A DNA stretch of 64,000 bases, taken from contig CP076053.1 of NCBI GenBank assembly GCA_018672315.1, positions 186,001 to 250,000 on the forward strand. The letters run 5' to 3'. Position numbers and translations under genes: made by a program. Shown one piece after another: positions 37,659 to 46,065 of the stretch (positions within the stretch are counted from its first letter, which is position 1; each line of letters starts with the position of its first letter). The stretch is from Nocardioidaceae bacterium (lineage in GTDB: Bacteria > Actinomycetota > Actinomycetes > Propionibacteriales > Nocardioidaceae). Below the pieces are notes generated by a model, which saw only the letters and a program-made list of their open reading frames with translations, was not told the origin of the DNA and did no database searches.

Positions 37659-38330
37659 TCACCTCGATGCGGGACTCGTGGCGGCCTCGGCCAGGCGGAC
37701 GTTCACGAACCGTCGGCGGTGCACCGCCGAGGGCCCGTGCTCGAGGAGCCGGGCCGTGTGCAGGTCGGTGATGTAGCCCTTGTGCACGTCGAACGCGTAC
37801 GCCGGGTGCTCGCCGTGCAGGTCGTGCATCAGCCGGTCACGGGTCACCTTCGCCAGCACCGACGCGGCCGCGACGCAGGCGGCGACCCGGTCGCCCTTCC
37901 ACACCGCGAGGTTCGCGGCACCCGTCCCGGTCAGCGGGAACCCGTCGGAGAGCACGAAGGCCGGCCTGACCGCGAGCCTGGCCACCGCGCGACGCAGCGC
38001 GGCGAGGTTCGCCACGTGCATCCCCATGGCGTCGCACTCCCCCGGCTCGACCACCACGACGGACCAGGCCTCGGCGCGGCGTACGACCTGGTCGTAGCAG
38101 CGTTCGCGGGCGGCGACGGTGAGCAGCTTGGAGTCCCGTAGCCCGGGCACCTGGCCCCGTCCGCCGTCGGGCAGCACGACGGCCGCGGCCACCAGCGGCC
38201 CGGCACAGGCACCGCGCCCGGCCTCGTCGACGCCTGCGACGGGCCCGAGGCCGGCGCGTCGCAGCGCCCGCTCGTAGCCGCCGAGACCGGCGTCGCGGCG
38301 CACCGTGGTGCCACGCGGGACCCTGGTCAC
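37659..38330 (-). CDS. rnhB: Ribonuclease HII
   Basis: 223 residues. Degrades RNA in RNA-DNA hybrids and single ribonucleotides. Catalytic motif GVDEAGRGACAGPLVAAAVVL near residue 33; AKVTRDRLM and HKGYITDLH complete the fold. GTG start 38328-38330 overlaps the lepB stop by 4 nt. A longer in-frame start is antisense to nothing but overlaps lepB too much to be likely. Confidence 0.95.
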   Translation of the reverse strand: MTRVPRGTTVRRDAGLGGYERALRRAGLGPVAGVDEAGRGACAGPLVAAAVVLPDGGRGQVPGLRDSKLLTVAARERCYDQVVRRAEAWSVVVVEPGECDAMGMHVANLAALRRAVARLAVRPAFVLSDGFPLTGTGAANLAVWKGDRVAACVAAASVLAKVTRDRLMHDLHGEHPAYAFDVHKGYITDLHTARLLEHGPSAVHRRRFVNVRLAEAATSPASR

Positions 38331-39016
38331 GGCGCCGGGACCTCGGAGAAGACGGCGGGCACCTCCACCGGTCCGAAGCGGCTCGGCGGCCACGCGATGC
38401 GCCAGACCCGACCGACGACGTCGCTCTCGGGCACCATGCCGCCGCCGGGGTCGCCCAGGTGGACGCGCGAGTCGGCGGAGGCGTCGCGGTTGTCGCCCAT
38501 CAACCAGTAGTGGTCGGCGGGCACGACCGAGTCGAACCGGATGCGCGAGGGCGGCTTGCCCGCGGGGATGTACGGCTCGTCCAGCGCCAGGCCGTTGACC
38601 GTGACACGACCGAGGGGATCACAGCACGCGACACGGTCACCACCGACGGCGATGACCCGCTTCACGAGGTGGCCCGTCGTCGGGTAGAGCCCGACCAGCT
38701 CCAGCGCGCGGGTGAAGGGGTTCGACGCGACCGGGGTGTCGGCCTCCGACAGCCAGCCGCCGGGGTCGTCGAACACGACGACGTCACCGCGGTCGTAAGG
38801 CCCCTGCGACCACTTCTCCACCAGGATCCGGTCGTCGACGGCGAGCGTCGGCTCCATCGAGGTGCTCGGCACGTAGAAGACCTGCACCACGAAGTGCTTG
38901 ACCCCGGAGACCAGCAGCAGGGACAGCACGACCAGCACGGCGAGCTCGATCAACGTCGAGCGGCGCCGGCTGGTCGCGTCGGTGGATGACCCCGGTGACC
39001 CGGGTGTCTCGCTCAC
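38327..39016 (-). CDS. lepB: Signal peptidase I
   Basis: 229-residue S26 protease. One N-terminal transmembrane segment ([17 protein letters not shown]), catalytic Ser in [11 protein letters not shown], catalytic Lys in [14 protein letters not shown], then [16 protein letters not shown] disulphide-capable VACCD loop is present. Cleaves signal peptides of the exported proteins in this and other loci. GTG start overlaps the rplS stop (GTGA). Confidence 0.95.
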   Translation of the reverse strand: MSETPGSPGSSTDATSRRRSTLIELAVLVVLSLLLVSGVKHFVVQVFYVPSTSMEPTLAVDDRILVEKWSQGPYDRGDVVVFDDPGGWLSEADTPVASNPFTRALELVGLYPTTGHLVKRVIAVGGDRVACCDPLGRVTVNGLALDEPYIPAGKPPSRIRFDSVVPADHYWLMGDNRDASADSRVHLGDPGGGMVPESDVVGRVWRIAWPPSRFGPVEVPAVFSEVPAP

Positions 39017-39363
39017 GCCTCGCGGCGCTCCTTGATCTTGGCGGCCTTGCCGCGCAGGTTGCGCAGGTAGTACAGCTTCGCGCGGCGCACGTCGCCGCGC
39101 GTGACGAGCTCGATCTTCTCGAAGATCGGGGAGTGCAGCGGGAAGGTGCGCTCCACGCCGACGCCGAAGGAGACCTTGCGGACGGTGAAGGTGCGGCCGA
39201 CGCCGGAGCCCTGCACCTTGATGACGACGCCCTGGAAGACCTGGACGCGGCTGCGGTTGCCCTCGATGACCTTCACGTGCACCTTGACGGTGTCGCCGGC
39301 GCGGAAGTCGGGGTTGTCGTCGCGCAGGGAGGCGGCGTTGATGGTGTCGATGACGTTCGTCAT
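39013..39363 (-). CDS. rplS: 50S ribosomal protein L19
   Basis: 116 residues, standard length. Contains [40 protein letters not shown] and [23 protein letters not shown] 39361-39363 with GAGGAG upstream. The 181-bp gap to trmD contains a possible promoter and an 8-bp inverted repeat. Confidence 0.98.
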   Translation of the reverse strand: MTNVIDTINAASLRDDNPDFRAGDTVKVHVKVIEGNRSRVQVFQGVVIKVQGSGVGRTFTVRKVSFGVGVERTFPLHSPIFEKIELVTRGDVRRAKLYYLRNLRGKAAKIKERREA

Positions 39364-39481
39364 GGCTGCTCCTCGTGGGCGCCACAGGTCGCACACGGTT
39401 CGTGGGTGTCTGGCGGACGTGCGGGTCGCGGGCCCACCCGGGACTGAGACCGGGTCGGGCCGGGTCGCTCGGACGTTCCCC

Positions 39482-39548
39482 CTGTGGCAGGCGGGCCGGC
39501 GACCGGACCAAGGCGCAATGATGCCACAGCGGCCGCCTGAACTCTCAA
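39482..39548 (-). promoter_or_regulatory. rplS: Candidate rplS promoter and leader inverted repeat
   Basis: On the minus strand TTGAGA (39543-39548) and CATCAT (39518-39523) are 19 bp apart. The -35 overlaps the trmD stop. Just downstream, CTGTGGCA (39522-39529) and its complement TGCCACAG (39482-39489) could close a leader stem. Confidence 0.35.
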
Positions 39549-40777
39549 TCGGTGGGCGGGGCCCCGGGGCGTACGCGACGTCGCTTGGTGAAGCGCACCG
39601 CACCGGGCTCCTGCGCCGGCCCACGCCGGTACCCCGCGCGCCGGTAGAGACGGTGGTTGCGCTCGCTCGACGCGCCGGTGATCAGCGACCACGCGACAGC
39701 CTCGTCCGGGGCGAGCTCCTCGCACGCCGCGAGGAGCGAGCGACCCACACCTCGTCCGCGCAGGTCGGGGGCGACCATCAGCCGCCCCACCTCCCAGGTG
39801 GGGCCGTCCTCGCGCTCGACGAGACGACCGCGGAACCCTCCCACCAGACGACCCTGCGGCGTACGGAGGACGCGCACGGTCCAGCCGGGCCACCAGGCGC
39901 GGACGTCGTCCACCGTCTCGTGCAGGGTCGGGATGACCGTGCCGGGGTTCGCCTGCTGCTCGGTCACCCAGCACGCCAGCTGCAGCACGTGCCACTCCGG
40001 CACGTCCGCCGGCACCGCCGCGGTGAGCTCGAGGTCGGGTACGGCACCGAGCCCCGTCAACGCCGTGGCGGGGAGGAGGTCCGGTCGCCGTGCGACGGTG
40101 CGTCGCAGCGACTGCTCGTGCCGCCAGGTCGCGACCCGGCCGTGGTCACCGGAGAGCAGCACCGCCGGCACGTCGAGCCCGCGCCACGAGGCGGGCTTGG
40201 TGTAGACCGGGTACTCCAGGAGTCCCCCGGTCTCCGGGTCGTGGGACTCCTCGGCGAGCGACTCCGGGTTGCCCATGAAGCCGGGCAGGAGACGTACGAC
40301 GGCCTCGATGACGGCGAGCGCAGCCACCTCGCCGCCGTTGAGCACGAAGTCCCCGAGCGAGACCTCCTCGACCCGTACCGAGCCGCCCGCACCGCTGCGG
40401 TAGTGGTCGACGACCCGCTGGTCAATGCCCTCGTAGCGACCGCAGGCCACCACGAGATGGGCCGCTCCCGCGAGGTCCCGGGCGAGCGCCTGGTCGAAGG
40501 GACGCCCCGAGGGTGTCGGCACGACGAGCACGGACTCGGGCGTCGCCGACGCCGCGACCAGCTCGTCGAGCGCGTCGCCCCACGGTCCGGGCTTCATCAC
40601 CATGCCGGCTCCGCCGCCGTACGGGCTGTCGTCGACGGTGCGGTGACGGTCGTCGGTCCAGCCGCGCAGGTCGTGGACGGCCAGCTCGACGAGCCCGTCG
40701 CGGATGGCCTTGCCCGGCAGGCTCAGCTGCAGCGGGAGGAGGTAGTCGGGGAAGATCGAGACGACGTCGATGCGCAT
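39545..40777 (-). CDS. trmD: tRNA (guanine37-N1)-methyltransferase TrmD fused to a GNAT acetyltransferase
   Basis: 410 residues; a normal TrmD is about 230-260. The N-terminal part is a complete SPOUT enzyme: [47 protein letters not shown], and [20 protein letters not shown]. From about residue 245 to the end it is a GNAT domain ([20 protein letters not shown] and [16 protein letters not shown]). The fusion is one continuous frame without a start signal at the joint. The GNAT might acetylate a tRNA base, a ribosomal protein or something unrelated. Lies between rimM and rplS. Confidence 0.93.
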   Translation of the reverse strand: MRIDVVSIFPDYLLPLQLSLPGKAIRDGLVELAVHDLRGWTDDRHRTVDDSPYGGGAGMVMKPGPWGDALDELVAASATPESVLVVPTPSGRPFDQALARDLAGAAHLVVACGRYEGIDQRVVDHYRSGAGGSVRVEEVSLGDFVLNGGEVAALAVIEAVVRLLPGFMGNPESLAEESHDPETGGLLEYPVYTKPASWRGLDVPAVLLSGDHGRVATWRHEQSLRRTVARRPDLLPATALTGLGAVPDLELTAAVPADVPEWHVLQLACWVTEQQANPGTVIPTLHETVDDVRAWWPGWTVRVLRTPQGRLVGGFRGRLVEREDGPTWEVGRLMVAPDLRGRGVGRSLLAACEELAPDEAVAWSLITGASSERNHRLYRRAGYRRGPAQEPGAVRFTKRRRVRPGAPPTD

Positions 40778-40791
40778 GACGAAAGCCGCCC

Positions 40792-41364
40792 TCAGTCCTC
40801 GAACGGCGCGACGAGACCGGGTCGGTCGGCGACGACGACCCGACCCGCGGTCAGGTCGACCTCGGGGACCAGCGCGGCGACGAAGGGCACGAGGGCGAGG
40901 CGGCCCTCGGGCGTACGCACCGCCAGCAGGTCCTGCACCCCCGGGTGCTGGACCTCCTCGACGGCGCCGATCACGGCACCCTCGAGGTCCACCACCACCA
41001 GCCCCTCGAGCTGGTGGTCGTAGAACTCCTCGGGGTCCTCCGGTGTCTCGGTGGGGTCCACCGCGACCTGGAGCACGACCCCACGCCACCCCTCGGCGTC
41101 GGTCCGGTCCGTCACGCCCACCAGACGGAGAAGAAGTCGCTCCTGGTGCCAGCGGACGCTCTCGACCTCCACGGTGGACGGCAGCGTCGCCTGCGGCTCA
41201 CCGCGGGCGGTCGTAGGCGAGGGGGGCAGCACCGTGAGGACGGCACCGGGCCGGAACCTCCGCTCGGGTTCGTCGGTGCGGACCTCGACGGTCAGCTCGC
41301 CGCGTACGCCGTGCGGCTTGCCGACGCGGCCCACCGCGAGCCACAGCGGTTGCTCGGCTTCCAC
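40792..41364 (-). CDS. rimM: 16S rRNA processing protein RimM
   Basis: 190 residues. Conserved start [20 protein letters not shown], then a PRC-barrel half with [15 protein letters not shown] and [21 protein letters not shown]. Helps S19/16S assembly in the 30S head. It follows the KH protein, from which it is separated by a 15-bp perfect hairpin, and precedes trmD by 14 bp. Confidence 0.95.
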   Translation of the reverse strand: MEAEQPLWLAVGRVGKPHGVRGELTVEVRTDEPERRFRPGAVLTVLPPSPTTARGEPQATLPSTVEVESVRWHQERLLLRLVGVTDRTDAEGWRGVVLQVAVDPTETPEDPEEFYDHQLEGLVVVDLEGAVIGAVEEVQHPGVQDLLAVRTPEGRLALVPFVAALVPEVDLTAGRVVVADRPGLVAPFED

Positions 41365-41412
41365 CAGGGCTCCTCTCGCGGTTCAGTCGGGTGTCAGGTG
41401 TCGTGGGACGAC

Positions 41413-41447
41413 GAACGGCGGGGAGGCGTCGTGCCTCCCCGCCGTTC
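41413..41447 (-). terminator. Perfect 15-bp hairpin between KH gene and rimM
   Basis: Arms 41413-41427 and 41433-41447 pair without mismatch around a GTCGT loop. Lies within the rpsP-KH-rimM-trmD transcript, 49 bp before rimM. Likely an attenuator or RNA-processing site. Confidence 0.6.
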
Positions 41448-41474
41448 AGGCGGCGTGCGGACCCACTGACGAGG

Positions 41475-41714
41475 TCAGCGCTTGTCGACGTCGACGAAGT
41501 CGACGCGAGCGCCTCCGCGGCCCGCCAGGGCGTTGATGACCGTGCGGAAGGCCGTCGCGGTGCGACCACCGCGGCCGATCACCTTGCCGAGGTCCTCGGG
41601 GTTGACCCGGACCTCGAGCACGGATCCGTGCCGGGCCTGCCGGTCGCGCACGGACACGTCGTCGGGGTGGTCGACCACGCCACGGACGAGGTGCTCGAGA
41701 GCGTCGGCGAGCAC
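41475..41714 (-). CDS. KH-domain RNA-binding protein (KhpA/YlqC)
   Basis: 79 residues, a single type II KH domain with the GxxG loop in VIGRGGRTATAFRTVIN. KhpA is found after rpsP in Gram-positives and binds many RNAs with KhpB. GTG start 41712-41714 lies 2 bp after the rpsP stop. Confidence 0.92.
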   Translation of the reverse strand: MLADALEHLVRGVVDHPDDVSVRDRQARHGSVLEVRVNPEDLGKVIGRGGRTATAFRTVINALAGRGGARVDFVDVDKR

Positions 41715-41716
41715 GA

Positions 41717-42208
41717 TCAGGACTCCGACTTGACGTCGCCCTCGGCGGCGGCCTCGGCGGGCTCGACGACCTCGGGCGCGGCCTCGGCGGCGGGCGCCTC
41801 GACGGTCTCCTCGGCCTTCTCGGTCTTCTTCGCCGACGCGGTCACGGCCTCGCCACGGGGCTCGGCGTTGGCCTCCTTGAGCGCCTCGTTGAAGATCTCG
41901 AGCTTGTCGCGCTTGGCGTCCTTGACCCGCAGTGTGCCCTCGGTGCCGGGAAGGCCCTTGAAGGTCTGCCAGTCGCCGGTCACCTTGAGCAGGGCCTCGA
42001 CGGCCTCGGTCGGCTGGGCGCCGACGCCGAGCCAGTACTGGGCGCGGTCGGAGGTGATCTCGATGAAGGAGGGCTCCTCCTTCGGGTGGTACTTGCCGAT
42101 CTCCTCGATCACGCGTCCGTCACGACGGGCGCGGGAGTCGACGACGACGACGCGGTAGTGGGGGCTGCGCACCTTGCCGAGGCGCTTCAGGCGAATCTTG
42201 ACGGCCAC
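41717..42208 (-). CDS. rpsP: 30S ribosomal protein S16
   Basis: 163 residues. S16 core [34 protein letters not shown] and [14 protein letters not shown] (to about 90), followed by a 70-residue Ala/Glu/Lys-rich tail absent in short forms. GTG start; AAGGAG lies 11 nt upstream. First gene of the rpsP-KH-rimM-trmD group. Confidence 0.97.
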   Translation of the reverse strand: MAVKIRLKRLGKVRSPHYRVVVVDSRARRDGRVIEEIGKYHPKEEPSFIEITSDRAQYWLGVGAQPTEAVEALLKVTGDWQTFKGLPGTEGTLRVKDAKRDKLEIFNEALKEANAEPRGEAVTASAKKTEKAEETVEAPAAEAAPEVVEPAEAAAEGDVKSES

Positions 42209-42396
42209 GTGGGTGGTGTCTCCTTGAGGATCAGGTGGTGGTGAGCCGGCGGCCACCGGGTGGGGTCCGGGCCGCGGGGTCTCGTGGGCGCGCGCCGGAC
42301 GGGTGAGAGGGCCCGCCGTGCACGACTCAGCGAGCAAGTGTGCCACGCGCGGTGCGTACGACCGAATCGGGGCTTCCCCGGAGGCGGTCCGGCGAC

Positions 42397-43482
42397 TCAG
42401 GCGACGACGCGCCCGCGCAGCACGACGCGTGCCGGGTCGGCGAGCACACCGAGGTCCGCGAGCGGGTCGGCGGCGTAGACGACGAGGTCGGCCGGGTCGC
42501 CCTCGCCCAGACCGGCCGGCATGCCGAGCCAGGCCCGCGCCGACCACGACGCCGAGCCGAGCGCGTCGGCGCGGCTCATGCCGACGTCGCGGTGCAGCAT
42601 CGCGACCTCCTCGGCGATCAGTCCGTGCGGCAGCACGCCTCCCGCGTCGGTGCCGGCGTAGATCTGCACGCCGGCCTCGTGCGCGGCTCCCAGCACCTGG
42701 TGACGCGTCTCGAACAGCCGGGTCATGTGGGCGGCGTAGGTCGGGAACTTCTCACCGGCCTGGGAGGCGTACGTGGGGAAGTTCTCCAGCTGCCGCACCG
42801 TCGGGACGAGGGCGACCTGGTGCGACACCATCTGGTCGATCAGGTCCTCCGAGAGCCCCGTGCCGTGCTCGAGGCAGTCGATGCCGGCATCGAGCAGCAT
42901 CGGCAGGGCGTCCTCGCCGAACACGTGCGCCGTCACCCGCGCACCGTGCTCGTGGGCGACCCTGATGGCCTCGGCGAAGGTCTCGGCCGGGAAGCTCGGT
43001 CGCAGGTCGCCGGCCTCACGCTCGATCCAGTCCCCCACCAGCTTGACCCAGCCGTCTCCGCGTCGCGCCTCCTGGGCGACGTACGCCGCCACCTGGTCGG
43101 GCTCGACCTCGTGGGCGAAGTTGCGGATGTAGCGGCGCGTACGGGCGATGTGACGTCCGGCGCGCAGCAGCCGGGGCAGGTCCTCGCGGTCGTGGACCCA
43201 GGACGTGTCGGCCGCTGATCCGCAGTCGCGGATCAGGAGCGCACCGGCGTCGCGGTCGGCGACGAGCTGGGCCTCGGTCGTGGCCTCGTCGACGGCCCCG
43301 TGGGAGTCGAGTCCCGCGTGGCAGTGCGCGTCGACCAGGCCGGGGACGATCCACCCCTCGGCCACGAGCTCGGCGTCGCGCTGCGGCTCGTAGGTGACGC
43401 GGCCGTCGACGACGAAGAGGTCGTGCGCCTCACCGTCGGGCAGGACGGGGCCACGGAACAACTGCGCACGGCTGCCACTCAT
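42397..43482 (-). CDS. Amidohydrolase family metal-dependent hydrolase
   Basis: 361 residues. Composite small domain and TIM barrel: metal motif [12 protein letters not shown] near residue 52, a carboxylate-ligand candidate Lys in GWVKLVGDW, His in VTAHVFGED and [10 protein letters not shown], and Asp in IYAGTDAGG. Similar to imidazolonepropionase/prolidase-like proteins; the substrate is unknown. ATG 43480-43482 has TACGGT 6 nt before it. Confidence 0.9.
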   Translation of the reverse strand: MSGSRAQLFRGPVLPDGEAHDLFVVDGRVTYEPQRDAELVAEGWIVPGLVDAHCHAGLDSHGAVDEATTEAQLVADRDAGALLIRDCGSAADTSWVHDREDLPRLLRAGRHIARTRRYIRNFAHEVEPDQVAAYVAQEARRGDGWVKLVGDWIEREAGDLRPSFPAETFAEAIRVAHEHGARVTAHVFGEDALPMLLDAGIDCLEHGTGLSEDLIDQMVSHQVALVPTVRQLENFPTYASQAGEKFPTYAAHMTRLFETRHQVLGAAHEAGVQIYAGTDAGGVLPHGLIAEEVAMLHRDVGMSRADALGSASWSARAWLGMPAGLGEGDPADLVVYAADPLADLGVLADPARVVLRGRVVA

Positions 43483-43488
43483 GGGGGC

Positions 43489-43494
43489 ACCGTA
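43489..43494 (-). promoter_or_regulatory. Putative -10 (TACGGT) for leaderless amidohydrolase
   Basis: Minus-strand TACGGT ends 6 nt before the ATG at 43482. Confidence 0.42.
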
Positions 43495-43521
43495 GCGCCG
43501 GTCCGCGGCACCGGGTCGAGC

Positions 43522-43704
43522 TCAGCGCTTGGTGAGCTCGTCGTACCCCATGCCGAGTGCCATCGCCTGGTGCATCGGCATGTGGCCTGGCCTCGACGAC
43601 CGCGGCGCGCGAGCGGCGCGGCCGGTGCGAGTGGGGGCCGAGGCGGGTCGGCGGAGCAGCGACCGGAGGCCGCGGCGGCTGGTGAACAGATCGGTGTACT
43701 TCAT
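43522..43704 (-). CDS. Small hypothetical protein divergent from tetR
   Basis: 60 residues (MKYTDLFTSRRGLRSLLRR at the start, MHQAMALGMGYDELTKR at the end), basic middle rich in Arg/Pro/Ala. No family recognised. The ATG at 43702-43704 has GGAG 5 nt upstream; two other in-frame starts lie just before it. Its promoter region contains two TetR-type operators (43742-43753, 43778-43789), so it is probably repressed by the neighbouring regulator. Confidence 0.55.
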   Translation of the reverse strand: MKYTDLFTSRRGLRSLLRRPASAPTRTGRAARAPRSSRPGHMPMHQAMALGMGYDELTKR

Positions 43705-43741
43705 GCACTCCATGTTCACAGGTCGGTTCAGTCAGGTCAAA

Positions 43742-43753
43742 CACCGACCGGTG
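43742..43753. promoter_or_regulatory. TetR operator candidate 1
   Basis: CACCGACCGGTG, a 5-2-5 palindrome with arms CACCG/CGGTG. It is the reverse complement of operator 2, 36 bp away. Confidence 0.6.
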
Positions 43754-43777
43754 AATCTTTACCGAGCCCCAGGTGAA

Positions 43778-43789
43778 CACCGGTCGGTG
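43778..43789. promoter_or_regulatory. TetR operator candidate 2
   Basis: CACCGGTCGGTG, the mirror copy of operator 1. It lies 22 bp before the TACCGT -10 of tetR, where bound repressor would affect transcription. Confidence 0.6.
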
Positions 43790-43810
43790 CACCCCCGCGA
43801 GGGCGTCCAC

Positions 43811-43816
43811 TACCGT
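43811..43816 (+). promoter_or_regulatory. Putative -10 (TACCGT) for leaderless tetR
   Basis: TACCGT ends 7 nt before the tetR ATG at 43824. Confidence 0.45.
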
Positions 43817-43823
43817 GGTTCGC

Positions 43824-44417
43824 ATGGCACGCAGCAGCGAGGAGATCCACTCGGCCCTGGTCGAGGCCGCCGAGACGTGCTTCTACCGCGACGGCATCAC
43901 CGCGACCGGGGTCGACGCGATCGCGGAGGAGGCCGGCGTCTCCAAGCGCACGCTCTACAACCACTTCGGCTCCAAGGACGGGCTCGTGGCCGCCTACCTC
44001 GAACGACGCGAGCAGCGCTGGACGGGCCTGCTCGACGGTCTCCTCGCCGACGCCGGTGGCGACGCGGTCGAGCAGGTCGTCGCGTACGCCCACGCGTATG
44101 CCCGGCAGACCGACGAGGACCTCTTCCGCGGCTGCGCGCTCATCAACGCCGCCGCCGAGCTCGCGGAGGCCGACGACCCGGCCCTCGCGCTTATCCGGGC
44201 CTCGGTCGACCGCGTCGGCGAGGAGATCACCGCCGTCCTCGTCGGAGGCGGGCTGCCGCTGCCCGAGGCCGCCCGGCTCGCCGAGCACGTCGTGCTGGTG
44301 CTCGAGGGCGCCGTCGCGGTCGGCGGCATCCACCGGGACGTCGCACCGCTGTTCGCCGCCACCGACGTCGTCCGCGAGCTGGTCACCGCCGCCCTGACGC
44401 CGCTGCCCGCTACTTGA
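43824..44417 (+). CDS. TetR family transcriptional regulator
   Basis: 197 residues. Helix-turn-helix: GITATGVDAIAEEAGVSKRT continuing LYNHFGSKDGLV, residues about 25-55. The C-terminal ligand-binding domain is Ala-rich and helical. Probably represses the divergent 60-codon gene and itself through the two CACCG-n2-CGGTG sites. ATG 43824 is preferred over an upstream in-frame start because of the TACCGT at 43811. The last 8 bp overlap the convergent ffh gene. Confidence 0.9.
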   Translation: MARSSEEIHSALVEAAETCFYRDGITATGVDAIAEEAGVSKRTLYNHFGSKDGLVAAYLERREQRWTGLLDGLLADAGGDAVEQVVAYAHAYARQTDEDLFRGCALINAAAELAEADDPALALIRASVDRVGEEITAVLVGGGLPLPEAARLAEHVVLVLEGAVAVGGIHRDVAPLFAATDVVRELVTAALTPLPAT

Positions 44418-45981
44418 GGTACTTGGACAGGTCCGCGGGCAGGTCGACCTCGGACAGGTCGACGTCGTCGTCCTGGCCCGCCGGCAGTCCGAACGGGTTC
44501 TGAGCCGGACGGTCAGCGGCCTTCTGTGCCGCTTGCTTCTCCGCCATCGCGCGCTTCGCCGGATTGCCGGAGACCCGCTTGCCCTTGCCCTTCTTCGCGA
44601 CGGCCTTCTGCTTGGCGCGCTTGCCGCCGCCCACGCCGCCCATGCCCGGCATCCCGGGCATCCCCGGCATGCCGCCGCCCTTGGCCATCTGCATCATCAT
44701 CTTGCGGGCCTCGAAGAACCGGTCGACCAGCGTGTTGACGTCGTTGACCGTGCGGCCCGAGCCCTTGGCGATGCGCGAGCGACGCGAGCCGTCGATGATC
44801 TTCGGGTTCGCCCGCTCGGCCGGTGTCATCGACTGGATGATGGCCTCGACGCGGTCGATCTCCCGGTCGTCGAAGTTCTCGATCTGGTCCTTGAACTGCG
44901 CCATCCCCGGCAGCATCCCCATGATCTTGGAGATCGAGCCGAGCTTGCGGACCTGCTGCATCTGCTCGAGGAAGTCGTCCAGCGTGAACTCCCCACCCTG
45001 ACCGGAGAGCTTCGCCGCCGCCTTCGCGGCCTTGTCGGCGTCGAACGCCTTCTCGGCCTGCTCGATCAGGGTGAGCATGTCGCCCATGTCGAGGATGCGT
45101 GAGGCCATGCGGTCGGGGTGGAAGAGGTCGAAGTCGGTGAGCTTCTCACCGTTGGAGGCGAACATCACCGGCTTGCCGGTCACCTTCGCCACCGACAGGG
45201 CCGCACCGCCGCGGGCGTCGCCGTCGAGCTTGGAGAGCACCACCGCGTCGAAGCCCACGCCGTCGAGGAACGCCTGGGCGGTGGTGACGGCGTCCTGACC
45301 GATCATCGCGTCGAGCACGAAGAGCGTCTCGTCCGGCTGCGTCGCGTCGCGGATGTCGGAGGCCTGACGCATCAGCTCCTCGTCGACACCGAGGCGCCCG
45401 GCGGTGTCGATGATGACGACGTCGTGGAGCGTACGGCGGGCCTCGGCGACCCCGCGCCGGGCGACGTCGACGGGGTCGCCCACACCGTTGCCTGGCTCGG
45501 GGGCGAAGACCGTGACGCCGGCGCGCTCACCGTTGACCTGCAGCTGCTGCACCGCGTTGGGGCGCTGGAGGTCCGAGGCGACCAGCATCGGGCTCATGCC
45601 CTGGCCCTTGAGCCACAGTCCTAGCTTCGCGGCGAGCGTCGTCTTGCCCGCTCCCTGGAGGCCGGCCAGCATGATCACCGTCGGTGGCTGCTTGGCGTAG
45701 CGCAGCCGCCGGGTCTCGCCACCGAGGATCGCGACGAGCTCCTCGTCGACGATCTTGACGACCTGCTGGGCCGGGTTCAGGGCGCCGGAGACCTCGGCGC
45801 CGCGCGCACGCTCCTTGACCGCGCCGACGAACTCCTTGACCACGGGCAGGGCGACGTCGGCCTCGAGCAGCGCGATGCGGATCTCCCGCGCGGTGCGGTC
45901 GATGTCGGCCTCGGAGAGGCGACCCTTGCCACGCAGGTTCTTGAAGGTGTCGGAAAGTCGGTCCGACAGGGTGCTGAACAA
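44410..45981 (-). CDS. ffh: Signal recognition particle protein Ffh
   Basis: 523 residues. N domain, G domain with GLQGAGKTTLAAKLGLWL, DTAGRL and TKLDG-equivalent SKLDGDARGG, then the Met-rich M domain (MMMQMAKGGGMPGMPGMPGM). The C-terminal tail is Lys-rich and ends DLSKYLK. Targets nascent proteins with FtsY at 52197. Starts with TTG (45979-45981), supported by the ribosome site GGAGGAA upstream and by the normal N-terminus MFSTLSDRLSDTFKNLR. Confidence 0.96.
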   Translation of the reverse strand: MFSTLSDRLSDTFKNLRGKGRLSEADIDRTAREIRIALLEADVALPVVKEFVGAVKERARGAEVSGALNPAQQVVKIVDEELVAILGGETRRLRYAKQPPTVIMLAGLQGAGKTTLAAKLGLWLKGQGMSPMLVASDLQRPNAVQQLQVNGERAGVTVFAPEPGNGVGDPVDVARRGVAEARRTLHDVVIIDTAGRLGVDEELMRQASDIRDATQPDETLFVLDAMIGQDAVTTAQAFLDGVGFDAVVLSKLDGDARGGAALSVAKVTGKPVMFASNGEKLTDFDLFHPDRMASRILDMGDMLTLIEQAEKAFDADKAAKAAAKLSGQGGEFTLDDFLEQMQQVRKLGSISKIMGMLPGMAQFKDQIENFDDREIDRVEAIIQSMTPAERANPKIIDGSRRSRIAKGSGRTVNDVNTLVDRFFEARKMMMQMAKGGGMPGMPGMPGMGGVGGGKRAKQKAVAKKGKGKRVSGNPAKRAMAEKQAAQKAADRPAQNPFGLPAGQDDDVDLSEVDLPADLSKYLK

Positions 45982-46065
45982 CGCGGGTTCCTCCGGATGG
46001 GCTGCGGCGTCAGCGCACGCGCCCGGTCACCGGGCCGGTGCGCAGGCGGGGCCGGGCTGCGCCGG

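Noticed and set aside
43430-43825. 131-codon minus-strand frame across the tetR promoter
   Set aside because: It covers the operators and tetR start and has no domain; the 60-codon frame at 43522-43704 in another frame has a ribosome site and is preferred.
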